In this document: positions 1 through 7,706 of the stretch, piece by piece
Layout of the letters: every line of letters begins with the position of its first letter
How positions within the stretch are numbered: position 1 is the stretch's first letter
NCBI GenBank assembly: GCA_002418185.1
Contig: DIDN01000099.1
Coordinates: 1-19,943 of the forward strand
DNA length: 19,943 nucleotides
Source of the DNA: Deltaproteobacteria bacterium UBA5799
GTDB lineage: Bacteria; Desulfobacterota; GWC2-55-46
Direction of reading: 5' to 3'
Notes under the pieces: generated by a model
Databases searched by the model: none
Told to the model about the DNA's origin: nothing
What the model saw: the letters and a program-made list of their open reading frames with translations, nothing else
Program-made: the position numbers and the translations under genes

Positions 1-16
1 ACCCTGGTATTAAAAA

Positions 17-1315
17 ATGGGCATCGATTTACTGCAGGTCATAGAACAGGTCGGGCGAGAGAAAGAGATCGACTCGGCGGTGCTGATCGAGGCGGTCAGC
101 GCGGCGATCCTTTCAGCATCCCGCAAGACGCTGGGGACGGCCCTCGACCTGCGCGTAGAGTTCGACCGACAGGCGCGTTGCTTCAAGCTGTACGCAGTGC
201 GGAAGGTCGTCGAGCAGGTTATGAACCCCCACGTCGAGACCTCCGTTGAAGAGGCTCAACGACTTCATCCCGGGGCCCAACCTGGCGACGAGGTCAAGTT
301 CGAGGTGCAGGCGAAAGAGTTCGGCCGGATTGCCGCCCAGACCGCAAAGCAGGTGATCATTCAGCGAGTCAAAGAGGCTGAGCGGGAGAGCGTCTTTCAG
401 GCCTTTCGGGCCAGGGTGGGTGAATTGGTGGGCGGTGTCGTACAGCGGGTGGCCAAGGGTAACGTCATCGTCAATCTCGGGAAGGCTGAGGCCGTTCTCC
501 CGCCAAGAGAACAACTTCCCCGTGAGGATTACAGAGTTGGCGATCGGATTCGAGCGTACGTGCTGGATGTGAAGAAACTCCCCCGTGGATCACAGGTCGT
601 GCTCTCGCGAACGCATCCCGGGCTGTTGGCCAAGCTGCTCGAGATCGAAGTTCCGGAGATCTACGAAGGGATTGTCGAGATCAAGGCAGTTGCCCGAGAT
701 GCGGGCGAACGAGCCAAGGTAGCGGTCGCCTCGCGAGACAGCAATGTCGATCCGGTAGGCGCCTGTGTGGGCTATCGTGGGAGTCGGATTCAGGCCATCG
801 TCAGGGAGCTGATGGGCGAGAAGGTCGATGTCATTACCTGGAAAGACGATCCGGCGTCCTTTGTCCGAAGTGCGCTTGCGCCGGCCGAGATTGAGAGTGT
901 CGAGGTTGTCGAGGCGACCCATACGCTTCATGTGTTAGTGGCCGACGGCCAGCTCTCCCTCGCTATCGGCAAAAGGGGACAGAATGCCCGGTTGGCGGCG
1001 AAGCTGCTGGGATGGAAGGTCGATGTCAAGGGTCGAGGGGAGGTTCAGAGGGCACCTGAGGAGCCGATTCAGCCGGCGATCGAGGGTCAGGTGCCGGCGG
1101 CGGAGCGTTCGACCGAGGAGATCCCGCAGTTGGCGAAAGTGCTGGGTGTAGGAGAGAAGTTGGCCGATCGCTTGATTGAGGCCGGGCTGGACAGTTGTCA
1201 GAAACTGGCCCATGCCTCGGACGACGCCCTGGTCCAGGTGGAGGGGATTGGGCCAAAGACGGCCCAGAAATTGATTGAGGCTGCGAAGGCGGCCCTCGCC
1301 TCTGGAGATGAGTAG
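17..1315 (+). CDS. nusA: Transcription termination/antitermination factor NusA
   Basis: NusA binds RNA polymerase and nascent RNA in the cytoplasm and modulates pausing, termination and antitermination. Domains in order: N-terminal RNAP-binding domain (about 1-125), S1 domain (about 133-200), first KH domain (about 230-278) with the diagnostic GACVGYRGSRI at 248-258 and MGEKVDVITW at 266-275, second KH domain (about 300-345) with AIGKRGQNARLAAKLLGW at 316-333, and a C-terminal helix-hairpin-helix region (about 375-428) with GVGEKLADRLIEAG and GIGPKTAQKLIE. The length of 432 aa is normal. No Shine-Dalgarno sequence is visible before the ATG, but only 16 bases precede it. The stop abuts the next ATG, so the two genes are co-transcribed. 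Codon use (Ile mostly ATC/ATT, Arg mostly CGN) differs from genes after 3140. Confidence 0.97.
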   Translation: MGIDLLQVIEQVGREKEIDSAVLIEAVSAAILSASRKTLGTALDLRVEFDRQARCFKLYAVRKVVEQVMNPHVETSVEEAQRLHPGAQPGDEVKFEVQAKEFGRIAAQTAKQVIIQRVKEAERESVFQAFRARVGELVGGVVQRVAKGNVIVNLGKAEAVLPPREQLPREDYRVGDRIRAYVLDVKKLPRGSQVVLSRTHPGLLAKLLEIEVPEIYEGIVEIKAVARDAGERAKVAVASRDSNVDPVGACVGYRGSRIQAIVRELMGEKVDVITWKDDPASFVRSALAPAEIESVEVVEATHTLHVLVADGQLSLAIGKRGQNARLAAKLLGWKVDVKGRGEVQRAPEEPIQPAIEGQVPAAERSTEEIPQLAKVLGVGEKLADRLIEAGLDSCQKLAHASDDALVQVEGIGPKTAQKLIEAAKAALASGDE

Positions 1316-1957
1316 ATGGGGGCCGAGCCTTTCCGTTCGTGTGTCGCCTGTCGCACCAGCCGACCGAAACGAGAGCTCATTCGTCTGTATCCTGCAGGGG
1401 ATGGAAGACTCAATGTGGATCTTGGCGGCGGATCGGGACGTGGGGCCTATGTCTGTCCGCGTCGTCCCTGCCTGGAACAGGCGGTGAAGAGGGGTGAGTT
1501 TGCCCGCTGCCTCAAGACAGCGGTGGCGCCACTGACTGTCGAGACCCTGGAGGGGTTGATTCGAGAGGGTGTGGCTCGTAAGGTGACGGCGCTCCTGGGC
1601 CTTGCGCGGCGGGCGGGTAAGATCGCCTCAGGCGCAGAAGCGGTAGATTCGGCCGTCAAGCGTCATTCGGCCAGATTGATCTTGGCTGCGACAGACGCAT
1701 CGGCGAACTCGATCGCGAAGGTAAGACATGTGGCCGCACAGGTCGGCGTGGTATGGATGCAGGCCATGGGGAAGACGGAATTGGGGGCCGCTGTGGGAGG
1801 CGCCCCTCGAGCCTGCATTGCGGTAATGGACCCGCACTTTGCGGGGGCGCTGATGTCGGTGCTGAACAACATACCGGCAGCAGCGAAGACGAGAGAGGCC
1901 GCGTGGTCAGATCGACAAGTTGAGGAGACCGCGGGGCCTCGGAAGGCGCGGGGGTAA
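1316..1957 (+). CDS. ylxR: YlxR (RnpM-type) RNA-binding domain fused to an L7Ae/YlxQ-like domain
   Basis: The first 75 or so residues are a YlxR/DUF448 domain: RSCVACR at 7-13, GRGAYVCPRRPCLEQAVKRG at 41-60, and cysteines 9, 12, 47 and 52. Residues about 88-180 resemble the ribosomal L7Ae/YlxQ fold (LLGLARRAGKIASGAEAV at 93-110, then LILAATDAS). In Firmicutes these are two adjacent genes, ylxR and ylxQ, between nusA and infB; here they form one 213-aa protein, as in several Gram-negative groups. B. subtilis YlxR (RnpM) is known to bind RNase P RNA; that function here is inferred from family. The ATG directly follows the nusA stop, with GGAG at 1304-1307 giving good spacing. infB starts 6 bases after the stop. 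Codon use matches nusA. The last 30 residues are polar and poorly conserved. Confidence 0.93.
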   Translation: MGAEPFRSCVACRTSRPKRELIRLYPAGDGRLNVDLGGGSGRGAYVCPRRPCLEQAVKRGEFARCLKTAVAPLTVETLEGLIREGVARKVTALLGLARRAGKIASGAEAVDSAVKRHSARLILAATDASANSIAKVRHVAAQVGVVWMQAMGKTELGAAVGGAPRACIAVMDPHFAGALMSVLNNIPAAAKTREAAWSDRQVEETAGPRKARG

Positions 1958-1963
1958 TCCGAC

Positions 1964-4366
1964 GTGGGAATGATAAGGGCGTACGATCTGGCGAAAGCGC
2001 TTGGGATATCAAGTAAAGAGCTGCTTGAGCGGCTTGAGCAGTCCGGCCTGCACCTCAAGAGTCACAGCAGTAACGTCGACGAGGATCAGGTGAGATCGCT
2101 CCTGGATGTTGCTGCGCGCGAGAAGAAAGGTCGGCCGAAGCCCAAATCACACGAGGTGCCCGCATCGACCCGCGTGACGCCGGTAGAACGTAAACGTCCC
2201 AGGACGGGAAAGGCTGAAGCGCCGGCGCCGGTTCCCGAGACACCAACGCCCAGACCCGCTCGACCCAAGTCCGTCGAAGCGAAGACGGTGTCCGAGGCCA
2301 CGCCCCTGTCTGAACGAATCACACCGGCCGAACGAGCAAGCCCGGTTGGGCAGAAGGGGCCGCACCGACCGAAGGCCGAAGCTCCCCAGCAGCCGTCTCA
2401 GGCAACAGCCGTCATGAAGCCGCCGCCCTCGGTCCCGACAGAGCCTGTTCGCCAGGCTGCGGCTCCGGCCCCGCGCGTCAAGGAGGCGCCGTCCAGGGCC
2501 GCAGGTCCACCTGCGCCTGGTGCCGTACCCGGGCAGAGGGCGACCGTGATACCGGCGGCGCCGGAGCCGCAGGTACAGGCCGAGCAGGTTCAGCGCGAGT
2601 CCCCGGTCCCGACACGTCCGATCGTGAAGATGGCGGAGACCATCACCGTCAAGGAGCTGGCCGACGGCATCGCGATGAGCCCCAGCGAGATCATCAAGCA
2701 ATTGATCAAGATGGGGATTATGACCACGATCAACCAGCCGCTGGACGTGGAGATCGTCAAGCGCGCCGCCGACCGGATCGGGTTCTCAGTAGAAGTCATG
2801 CCGCTGGAGGAGGCGGCAACCGGGGCGGAGGAGCGCGAGGACCCTTCGCTGCTGTTGCCCAGGTCGCCGGTGGTGACGATCATGGGCCATGTCGATCACG
2901 GCAAGACCTCGCTCTTGGACGCGATCCGCAACGCCAAGGTGGTCGAGGGCGAGGCCGGCGGCATCACCCAGCACATCGGCGCCTATCAGATCACCACCGA
3001 CAGCGGCGCGGTGCTGACCTTCCTCGACACGCCCGGCCACGAGGCGTTTACCGCCATGAGGGCCAGGGGCGCGCAATCCACCGACCTCGTCGTCCTGGTA
3101 GTGGCTGCCGACGACGGCGTGATGCCGCAGACGGTCGAGGCCATAAACCACGCCAAGGCCGCCGGGGTCCCCATCATAGTCGCCGTAAACAAGATCGACC
3201 TGCCGCAGGCCGATCCCGGGAAGATAAAGCAGGAGCTTACGAGCTACGGCCTCGTCTCCGAGGAATGGGGAGGGGACACCATATTCGTCGAGGTATCTGC
3301 CAAGAAGGGCATAAAGATAAAAGAGCTCCTCGAGATGATACTCCTCCAGGCCGAGGTGCTGGAACTCAAGGCCACCCCGGACTCCGCCGCGAGGGGCATA
3401 GTCGTGGAGGCGAAGCTCGACAAGGGGCGCGGCCCCGTCTCGACCGTCCTCATACAGGACGGCTCGCTCAAGGTCGGCGACGCCATAGTCACCGGCATGC
3501 ACTACGGCAGGGTCAGGGCGATGATCAGCGACTGGGGAAAGCGCGTAGAGAGCGCAGGCCCGTCGATGCCCATCGAGATACTGGGGCTTTCCGGCGTCCC
3601 GCTTGCCGGGGACACCTTCGTCGCCGTAAAGGACGAGGCCACGGCCAAGCAGATAGCGGCGATAAGGGAAAGGAAGAGCATCGAGCGGGAGCGCTTGAAG
3701 ACCGCCAAGGTTAGCCTAACGGACCTGTACGACAAGATAAACAAGGGCGAGGTAAAGGAGCTCAACCTCATCATAAAGGCGGACGTCCAGGGCTCCATAG
3801 AGGCGGTGAAGGAAACGCTCGGCAAGCTCTCGACCGATGCCGTCAAGATAAGGGTCATCCACAGCGCCGCCGGCGGCATAAACGAGGGCGACGTCATGCT
3901 CGCCGCCGCCTCGAACGCGATAGTCGTAGGATTCAACATCAGACCCGACGCCAAGGCCCAGTCCCTCGCCGAGCGCGAGAACGTGGACGTACGCCTCTAC
4001 GACATCATCTACAACCTCGTGGACGAGATAAAGGCCGCCATGGAGGGCATGCTCTCCCCGGTGGTGAAGGAAGAGGTCATGGGCAGGGCGACAGTCCGCG
4101 AGGTCTTCCGCATCACCAAGGTCGGGAACGTGGCCGGGTGCTTCATGACCGACGGCAAGGCCGTAAGGGGCGCGAAGGCCAGGCTCGTAAGGGACAGCGT
4201 GGTCGTCTACGACGGCAAGCTCTCGTCTCTCAAGCGGTTCAAGGACGACGTGAAAGAGGTCGCCTCGGGCTTCGAGTGCGGCATGACCATAGATGGATAC
4301 AACGACATCAAGGTCGGCGACGTAATAGAGCTGTACGTCCTCAAGGAAGAGGCCGCCAAGCTGTAG
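1964..4366 (+). CDS. infB: Translation initiation factor IF-2 (compositionally mosaic)
   Basis: IF2 is the GTPase that places initiator fMet-tRNA on the 30S subunit and promotes subunit joining. Visible parts: an IF2 N-terminal domain (about 1-52), a Pro/Ala/Glu-rich linker (about 55-220), a second IF2-N domain (about 223-275), then the G domain with G1 GHVDHGKT at 308-315, G2 region GGITQHIGAYQ, G3 DTPGHEAF, G4 NKID and G5 SAKK, followed by domains II, III and the fMet-tRNA-binding C domain. Total 800 aa, normal for a long-linker IF2. The GTG at 1964 is chosen because MGMIRAYDLAK aligns with the usual MxKIRVYELAK start and GGGGGT lies just upstream; ATG 1970 is possible. Codon style changes twice inside the gene: near 2620-2640 and between about 3040 and 3145 (residues 360-394). 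The frame and all motifs are intact. Confidence 0.96.
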   Translation: MGMIRAYDLAKALGISSKELLERLEQSGLHLKSHSSNVDEDQVRSLLDVAAREKKGRPKPKSHEVPASTRVTPVERKRPRTGKAEAPAPVPETPTPRPARPKSVEAKTVSEATPLSERITPAERASPVGQKGPHRPKAEAPQQPSQATAVMKPPPSVPTEPVRQAAAPAPRVKEAPSRAAGPPAPGAVPGQRATVIPAAPEPQVQAEQVQRESPVPTRPIVKMAETITVKELADGIAMSPSEIIKQLIKMGIMTTINQPLDVEIVKRAADRIGFSVEVMPLEEAATGAEEREDPSLLLPRSPVVTIMGHVDHGKTSLLDAIRNAKVVEGEAGGITQHIGAYQITTDSGAVLTFLDTPGHEAFTAMRARGAQSTDLVVLVVAADDGVMPQTVEAINHAKAAGVPIIVAVNKIDLPQADPGKIKQELTSYGLVSEEWGGDTIFVEVSAKKGIKIKELLEMILLQAEVLELKATPDSAARGIVVEAKLDKGRGPVSTVLIQDGSLKVGDAIVTGMHYGRVRAMISDWGKRVESAGPSMPIEILGLSGVPLAGDTFVAVKDEATAKQIAAIRERKSIERERLKTAKVSLTDLYDKINKGEVKELNLIIKADVQGSIEAVKETLGKLSTDAVKIRVIHSAAGGINEGDVMLAAASNAIVVGFNIRPDAKAQSLAERENVDVRLYDIIYNLVDEIKAAMEGMLSPVVKEEVMGRATVREVFRITKVGNVAGCFMTDGKAVRGAKARLVRDSVVVYDGKLSSLKRFKDDVKEVASGFECGMTIDGYNDIKVGDVIELYVLKEEAAKL

Positions 4367-4490
4367 CAGGCTGCTGAAAAAGCCCGCTTCAAGTCGTCGT
4401 CTTCAAAACTGGACACTCCGGCGTACAAGGAAAGCGCGCCTCGTCCCTCATTTTCCGGCTCCTTGCATATCGAGCTTTTTGAGCAGCCTG
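4367..4490. repeat. MITE-like intergenic inverted-repeat element after infB
   Basis: Two 17-bp arms, caggctgctgaaaaagc at 4367-4383 and gctttttgagcagcctg at 4474-4490, are inverted with one mismatch and enclose about 90 bp with no gene. The left arm begins directly after the infB stop codon. This could be a miniature mobile element or dispersed structured repeat. The first arm followed by A/T-rich sequence could also act in 3' end formation of the infB transcript. There is no transposase and no clear target duplication. The gap to the next gene (4367-4575) holds nothing else I recognise. Confidence 0.55.
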
Positions 4491-4575
4491 AGTGCGTTTT
4501 CGAGTTTCGGCAACCTGATAGGGGCATGCCGGGCCTTTTTCGCCGGAACCGGCAAATCCAAGCGGCCGGAGCGCA

Positions 4576-4863
4576 ATGGTCATAGGAATATCGAGGGTCA
4601 CGCTTATCGTGCATGAGAGCCGGTCTCTCAAGGCCAAAAGGCAGGCCCTCAAGAGCATCATCGCGAAGGTAAAGAACAGGTTCAACGTCTCCATCGCAGA
4701 GGTGGCGGACAACGACTCGTGGCAGAAGGCCACCCTCGGGATAGCCGCCGTGGGCAACGACAGGGCGTTCGTAAACTCCGTCCTCGACAAGACGTTGTCG
4801 TTCATCGAGGGGCTGCACCTCGCCGAGGTCGCTGACTCGTCAATCGAGGTCATTAACCTATAA
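4576..4863 (+). CDS. ylxP: DUF503 family protein (YlxP-like)
   Basis: A 95-aa protein that matches the whole length of the DUF503/YlxP family. It has the typical start VIGISRVTLIVHESRSLKAK, followed by RQALKSIIAKVKNRFNVSIAEV and a conserved ND(S/L)WQKATLGIAAVGND segment. The small alpha/beta fold is usually encoded between infB and rbfA, exactly as here, which supports the assignment and a role near ribosome biogenesis, but no biochemical function is firmly known to me. The ATG follows a GGAG at about 4567. The gene is separated from infB by an inverted-repeat element, unlike the tight spacing usual in this operon. Confidence 0.92.
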   Translation: MVIGISRVTLIVHESRSLKAKRQALKSIIAKVKNRFNVSIAEVADNDSWQKATLGIAAVGNDRAFVNSVLDKTLSFIEGLHLAEVADSSIEVINL

Positions 4864-4930
4864 AGAGGGGCCAGTCGGGTCTGACCGGCCCTGTCCCTGT
4901 TCCTGCTTCTTCCAAAGGACACATGCTTCC

Positions 4931-5287
4931 ATGAACTACAAGCGTTCCGAGAGGGTGGGAGACCTCATAAAGGAGGAGGTCGCCTCGATGGTCCTTTACG
5001 GCGAGATAAAAGACCCGAGGATAGGTTTCGTCACCATCACCAAGGTAGAGCTCACGCCGGACCTCAAGGAGGCCAGGATATTCTTCAGCCAGCTCGGAAG
5101 CCCCGAGGAGAGGGAGAAGAGCAGGCAGGGGCTTGAGAGCGCGAGCGGGTACATCAGGAGAAACCTTGCCAAAAAGCTGGATTTGAGGCATATTCCTAAG
5201 ATAACCTTCCTTTTCGACGAGTCCCTCGAATACTCGGAAAAGATAGAAAAGATGATAAGGGAGATGAAAAAGGGAGGGGACCTTTAG
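4931..5287 (+). CDS. rbfA: 30S ribosome-binding factor RbfA
   Basis: RbfA is a KH-like cold-shock and 30S maturation factor that binds near the 5' helix of 16S rRNA. The 118-aa protein is full length: YKRSERVGDLIKEEVASMV at the N-terminus, the family signature KDPRIGFVTITKVELTPDLK in the middle, and a C-terminal IPKITFLFDESLEYSEKIEKM segment. The ATG at 4931 is chosen because an earlier ATG at 4923 runs into a stop after three codons, and AAAGGA at about 4914-4919 provides a ribosome-binding site. It sits between ylxP and nrnA in conserved operon order. Confidence 0.96.
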   Translation: MNYKRSERVGDLIKEEVASMVLYGEIKDPRIGFVTITKVELTPDLKEARIFFSQLGSPEEREKSRQGLESASGYIRRNLAKKLDLRHIPKITFLFDESLEYSEKIEKMIREMKKGGDL

Positions 5288-5349
5288 GTGAGTACGGCCC
5301 GGTCGTCCGAGGCATGGTCTTCCACCCCTATGGGTCGTGAAACAGGTAC

Positions 5350-6336
5350 ATGGACAGAAGGTTCGACGACATAAAGCCGGAGATAGATAAGGGGAAGAGG
5401 TTCCTCGTGGTATCGCACGTAAGCCCGGAAGGCGACGCGATAGGCTCTCTTCTGGGGCTTGCCCTGGCCTTGAGGGCGCACGGCAAGGAGGCGGTCGCCT
5501 ATCTCGAGGACCCGGTCCCGGACCTTTTCAGGTTCCTCCCGGGAGCCGGCACCGTCGTCCACAGCCTCGAAGGCGCGGGCCCGTTCGACGCGACCTTCGC
5601 TGTCGACTGCGGGCAGAAGGAGAGGCTCGGCAAGGGCTTCATAGGGTTGAAGGAACCGGGAAAGGTCATAAACATCGACCACCACGCAACTAACGACTCT
5701 TTTGGCGACTACAACATCATAGAGCCTGGCGCAAGCGCCGCCGGCGAGCTTGTTTACGACCTGTGCAAGGCCGCATCGCTCCCGATCACCCGGGAGGCGG
5801 CCGTAAACCTCTACGTAGCCATACACACCGACACCGGCTCGTTCCACTATTCCTCGTCCACCCCCGAATCGTTCATGAAGGCGGGCGAGCTCGTCAGGCT
5901 CGGCGCAGACCCGTGGGAGGTATCGAAACGGGTCTACGAGAACCACCCGGCCAGGAAGTACAGGCTCCTCGGCATGGTGCTCTCGACGCTCGACGTGGTT
6001 GACCTCAACGGCGGCGGGCACGCCAAGGCCGCGACCCTGGTGGTCACGCAGGAGATGTTCAGGAAAGCCGGGGCGGAAAAGGACCTTGCCGACGGGTTCG
6101 TCAATTACGCGCGGGGCATAGAGGGAGTTGAGGCTGGAGTGCTCTTCAGGGAGGCCGGCGAGCTCGAGTACAAGGTGAGCCTGCGCTCAAAGGGAGGGAT
6201 GGACGTCTCGGCCGTGGCCATGCAGTTCGGAGGCGGCGGACACAAGAACGCCGCCGGGTTCATGCTCAGGGGCAGCCTCGAGGCCGTGAGGGCTAAAGTG
6301 ATAGAGGCGCTCAAGGGCGAATTCGGCAGGATATGA
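5350..6336 (+). CDS. nrnA: DHH-DHHA1 phosphoesterase, NrnA-like oligoribonuclease/pAp phosphatase
   Basis: NrnA proteins degrade nanoRNAs (2-5 nt) and dephosphorylate pAp in the cytoplasm using two metal ions. The DHH domain (about 1-215) shows motif I SHVSPEGDAIGS (19-30), an AVDCG motif (about 89-93), the namesake NIDHHATND segment (about 113-121) and an AIHTDTGSF motif (about 157-165). The DHHA1 domain at the C-terminus has the glycine-rich GGGGHKNAAG substrate loop. Length 328 aa is typical. It lies between rbfA and truB, as in many bacteria. The ATG at 5350 follows an in-frame stop, and the 62-base gap after rbfA has no other feature. Exact substrate preference (nanoRNA, pAp or c-di-NMP products) cannot be told from sequence. 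Confidence 0.93.
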   Translation: MDRRFDDIKPEIDKGKRFLVVSHVSPEGDAIGSLLGLALALRAHGKEAVAYLEDPVPDLFRFLPGAGTVVHSLEGAGPFDATFAVDCGQKERLGKGFIGLKEPGKVINIDHHATNDSFGDYNIIEPGASAAGELVYDLCKAASLPITREAAVNLYVAIHTDTGSFHYSSSTPESFMKAGELVRLGADPWEVSKRVYENHPARKYRLLGMVLSTLDVVDLNGGGHAKAATLVVTQEMFRKAGAEKDLADGFVNYARGIEGVEAGVLFREAGELEYKVSLRSKGGMDVSAVAMQFGGGGHKNAAGFMLRGSLEAVRAKVIEALKGEFGRI

Positions 6337-6364
6337 CAATAGGCAGCCCGCTTCACCGGGGCGG

Positions 6365-7120
6365 TTGCATGCAAGGGCTCGGAAGGTGCTTTCAGCAGGG
6401 TATAACGGCGTCCTGGTAACGGACAAGCCGCAGGGCTGGACCTCGCACGACGTCGTTCAGCACGTAAAGAGGAAGCTTAAGGCCCGCAAGGTGGGGCACC
6501 TCGGGACACTGGACCCCGCCGCTACCGGCGTGCTGGTGCTGGTGTTGGATTCCGCGACCAGGCACGCGTCGAGCCTGGGCGCGGGCGCCAAGGAATACGC
6601 GGCTGCCTGCAGGCTCGGGGAAGAGACAGACACCTACGACAGCGACGGGAACATCGTAAGGGCCCACGGCACCGGGGGCATCGCCGACGAAGATGTCGAA
6701 AAGGCGTTGGCGGGCTTCAGGGGCCGGATAAGCCAGGTCCCGCCCATGTACTCGGCTGTAAAGAGCAAGGGCACGCCCCTTTACAAGCTCGCGAGAAAGG
6801 GAGTCGTTGTCGAGAGGGAGCCCCGGGAGGTGACGGTCCACGAGCTTGAGATAACGGCCCTGGACCTCCCGGTCCTGGAATTCAGGGCAGTATGCTCTGC
6901 CGGCACCTATGTAAGGTCCATATGCCACGACCTCGGCGAGAGGCTCGGGTGCGGGGGGCACCTCCAGGCGCTCCGGAGGACCAGGGCAGGGGCCTTCCGG
7001 ATAGACGAGGCGGCAAGCCCGAAGCTTCCGGCAGAGGACCTCGTGAAGAGGATAGTCCCCCTTGACGAGGCCCTGAAGAGGGCCGCGTCAGAAGCCGGGG
7101 CGCAAGGCGGAGAAGCTTAG
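6365..7120 (+). CDS. truB: tRNA pseudouridine(55) synthase TruB
   Basis: TruB converts U55 of the tRNA T-loop to pseudouridine. Seen: the N-terminal NGVLVTDKPQGWTSHDVV motif, then KVGHLGTLDPAATGVLVL with catalytic Asp50 in GTLDP, a VPPMYSAVKSKGTPLYKLAR segment, and CSAGTYVRSICHDLGERLG. The 251-aa length fits a TruB with at most a very short C-terminal PUA-like extension. ATG 6365 is used; a GTG at 6386 would give a protein beginning just before the conserved core and cannot be excluded. It lies 28 bases after nrnA and belongs to the same operon. Confidence 0.95.
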   Translation: MHARARKVLSAGYNGVLVTDKPQGWTSHDVVQHVKRKLKARKVGHLGTLDPAATGVLVLVLDSATRHASSLGAGAKEYAAACRLGEETDTYDSDGNIVRAHGTGGIADEDVEKALAGFRGRISQVPPMYSAVKSKGTPLYKLARKGVVVEREPREVTVHELEITALDLPVLEFRAVCSAGTYVRSICHDLGERLGCGGHLQALRRTRAGAFRIDEAASPKLPAEDLVKRIVPLDEALKRAASEAGAQGGEA

Positions 7121-7207
7121 ATTTTCCTTTTCTTGTAGGATAAGAGGTGTTACTATCGATTTGCCCGTTGCGCCGGTCTGGACCTTAATGGACCCGGGGC
7201 AGGCGGG

Positions 7208-7228
7208 ACGGCCTTACGGTAGGGCCGT
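7208..7228 (+). promoter_or_regulatory. Hairpin in the rpsO leader, candidate S15 autoregulatory element
   Basis: The 200-base gap between truB and rpsO contains a hairpin with arms acggcc/ggccgt around ttacggtag, in a GC-rich leader. In several unrelated bacteria S15 represses its own mRNA by binding leader structures of differing shape. I see structure in the right place but no specific match to a known S15 leader class. Confidence 0.3.
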
Positions 7229-7297
7229 TTGGATTGCCGGAATGCTCCCATGCTCCAAGCCCATGAGAGCCATTACATATCCATTCAGTGATGAGAG

Positions 7298-7306
7298 AAA
7301 GGAGGT
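7298..7306 (+). promoter_or_regulatory. Strong Shine-Dalgarno sequence of rpsO
   Basis: aaaggaggt is a near-perfect complement to the 16S rRNA 3' end, placed 14 bases before the rpsO ATG, which is somewhat longer than optimal. It confirms the start at 7321. Confidence 0.8.
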
Positions 7307-7320
7307 AGTAAATAGTTCAG

Positions 7321-7587
7321 ATGCTGGCTACCGAAAAGAAACAGGAGATCATAACGTCCTTCAAGACGCACGAGAAGGACACGGGCTCGCCCGAGGTGCA
7401 GATAGCGCTCTTAAGCGAGAGGATTAACAGCTTGAGCTCGCATTTCAAGACGCACAAGGCTGACCACCACTCGAGGAGGGGTCTTCTCAAGATGGTCGGG
7501 CAGAGGAGGCGGCTTCTTGACTACGTCAAGAAGAAGGACGTCGAGCGCTACAAGGGCATAATCGAAAAGCTCGGTCTCAGGAGATAG
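7321..7587 (+). CDS. rpsO: 30S ribosomal protein S15
   Basis: S15 is a primary 16S rRNA-binding protein of the small subunit platform. The 88-aa protein aligns over the whole family: KKQEIITSFKTHEKDTGSPE at the N-terminus, VQIALLSERINSLSSHFKTH, the conserved HSRRGLLKMVGQRRRLLDYV, and the final YKGIIEKLGLRR. It has its own strong ribosome-binding site and a structured leader and is followed by pnp, the classical rpsO-pnp arrangement. Ribosomal protein genes are usually vertically inherited, and its codon style agrees with the genes downstream of 3140. Confidence 0.98.
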   Translation: MLATEKKQEIITSFKTHEKDTGSPEVQIALLSERINSLSSHFKTHKADHHSRRGLLKMVGQRRRLLDYVKKKDVERYKGIIEKLGLRR

Positions 7588-7630
7588 AGAACGAACGGGT
7601 GGGGGCGGCGCGTTCCGCTCCTCACGCCGG

Positions 7631-7647
7631 GCGGCCTCCAAGGCCGC
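7631..7647 (+). promoter_or_regulatory. GC hairpin in the rpsO-pnp gap
   Basis: gcggcct and aggccgc form a perfect 7-bp stem with a 3-base loop. No T-run follows. In enterobacteria the rpsO-pnp spacer and pnp leader carry RNase III-cleaved structures used for PNPase autoregulation; a similar role here is only suggested by position. Confidence 0.35.
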
Positions 7648-7706
7648 TTGAAACCCCGTGCAATGAAAAAGGGGCCCCTCGCAACGGGGGCTTCTTAAGC
7701 AAGGGC

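Noticed and set aside
2147..2701. Minus-strand open frame opposite the IF2 linker
   Set aside because: Repetitive Arg/Leu/Gly composition reflects the antisense of a Pro/Ala-rich linker; no start signal or motif.
2786..3502. Minus-strand open frame opposite the IF2 GTPase domain
   Set aside because: Antisense shadow of conserved GTPase motifs, with no family resemblance.
1964..4366. Frameshift or truncation in infB at the composition switches
   Set aside because: The frame is continuous and all GTPase motifs are in order, so the gene is intact even if mosaic.
7161..7427. Small plus-strand open frame of 88 codons across the rpsO leader
   Set aside because: Overlaps the start of rpsO in another frame, has no ribosome-binding site and no recognisable protein pattern.
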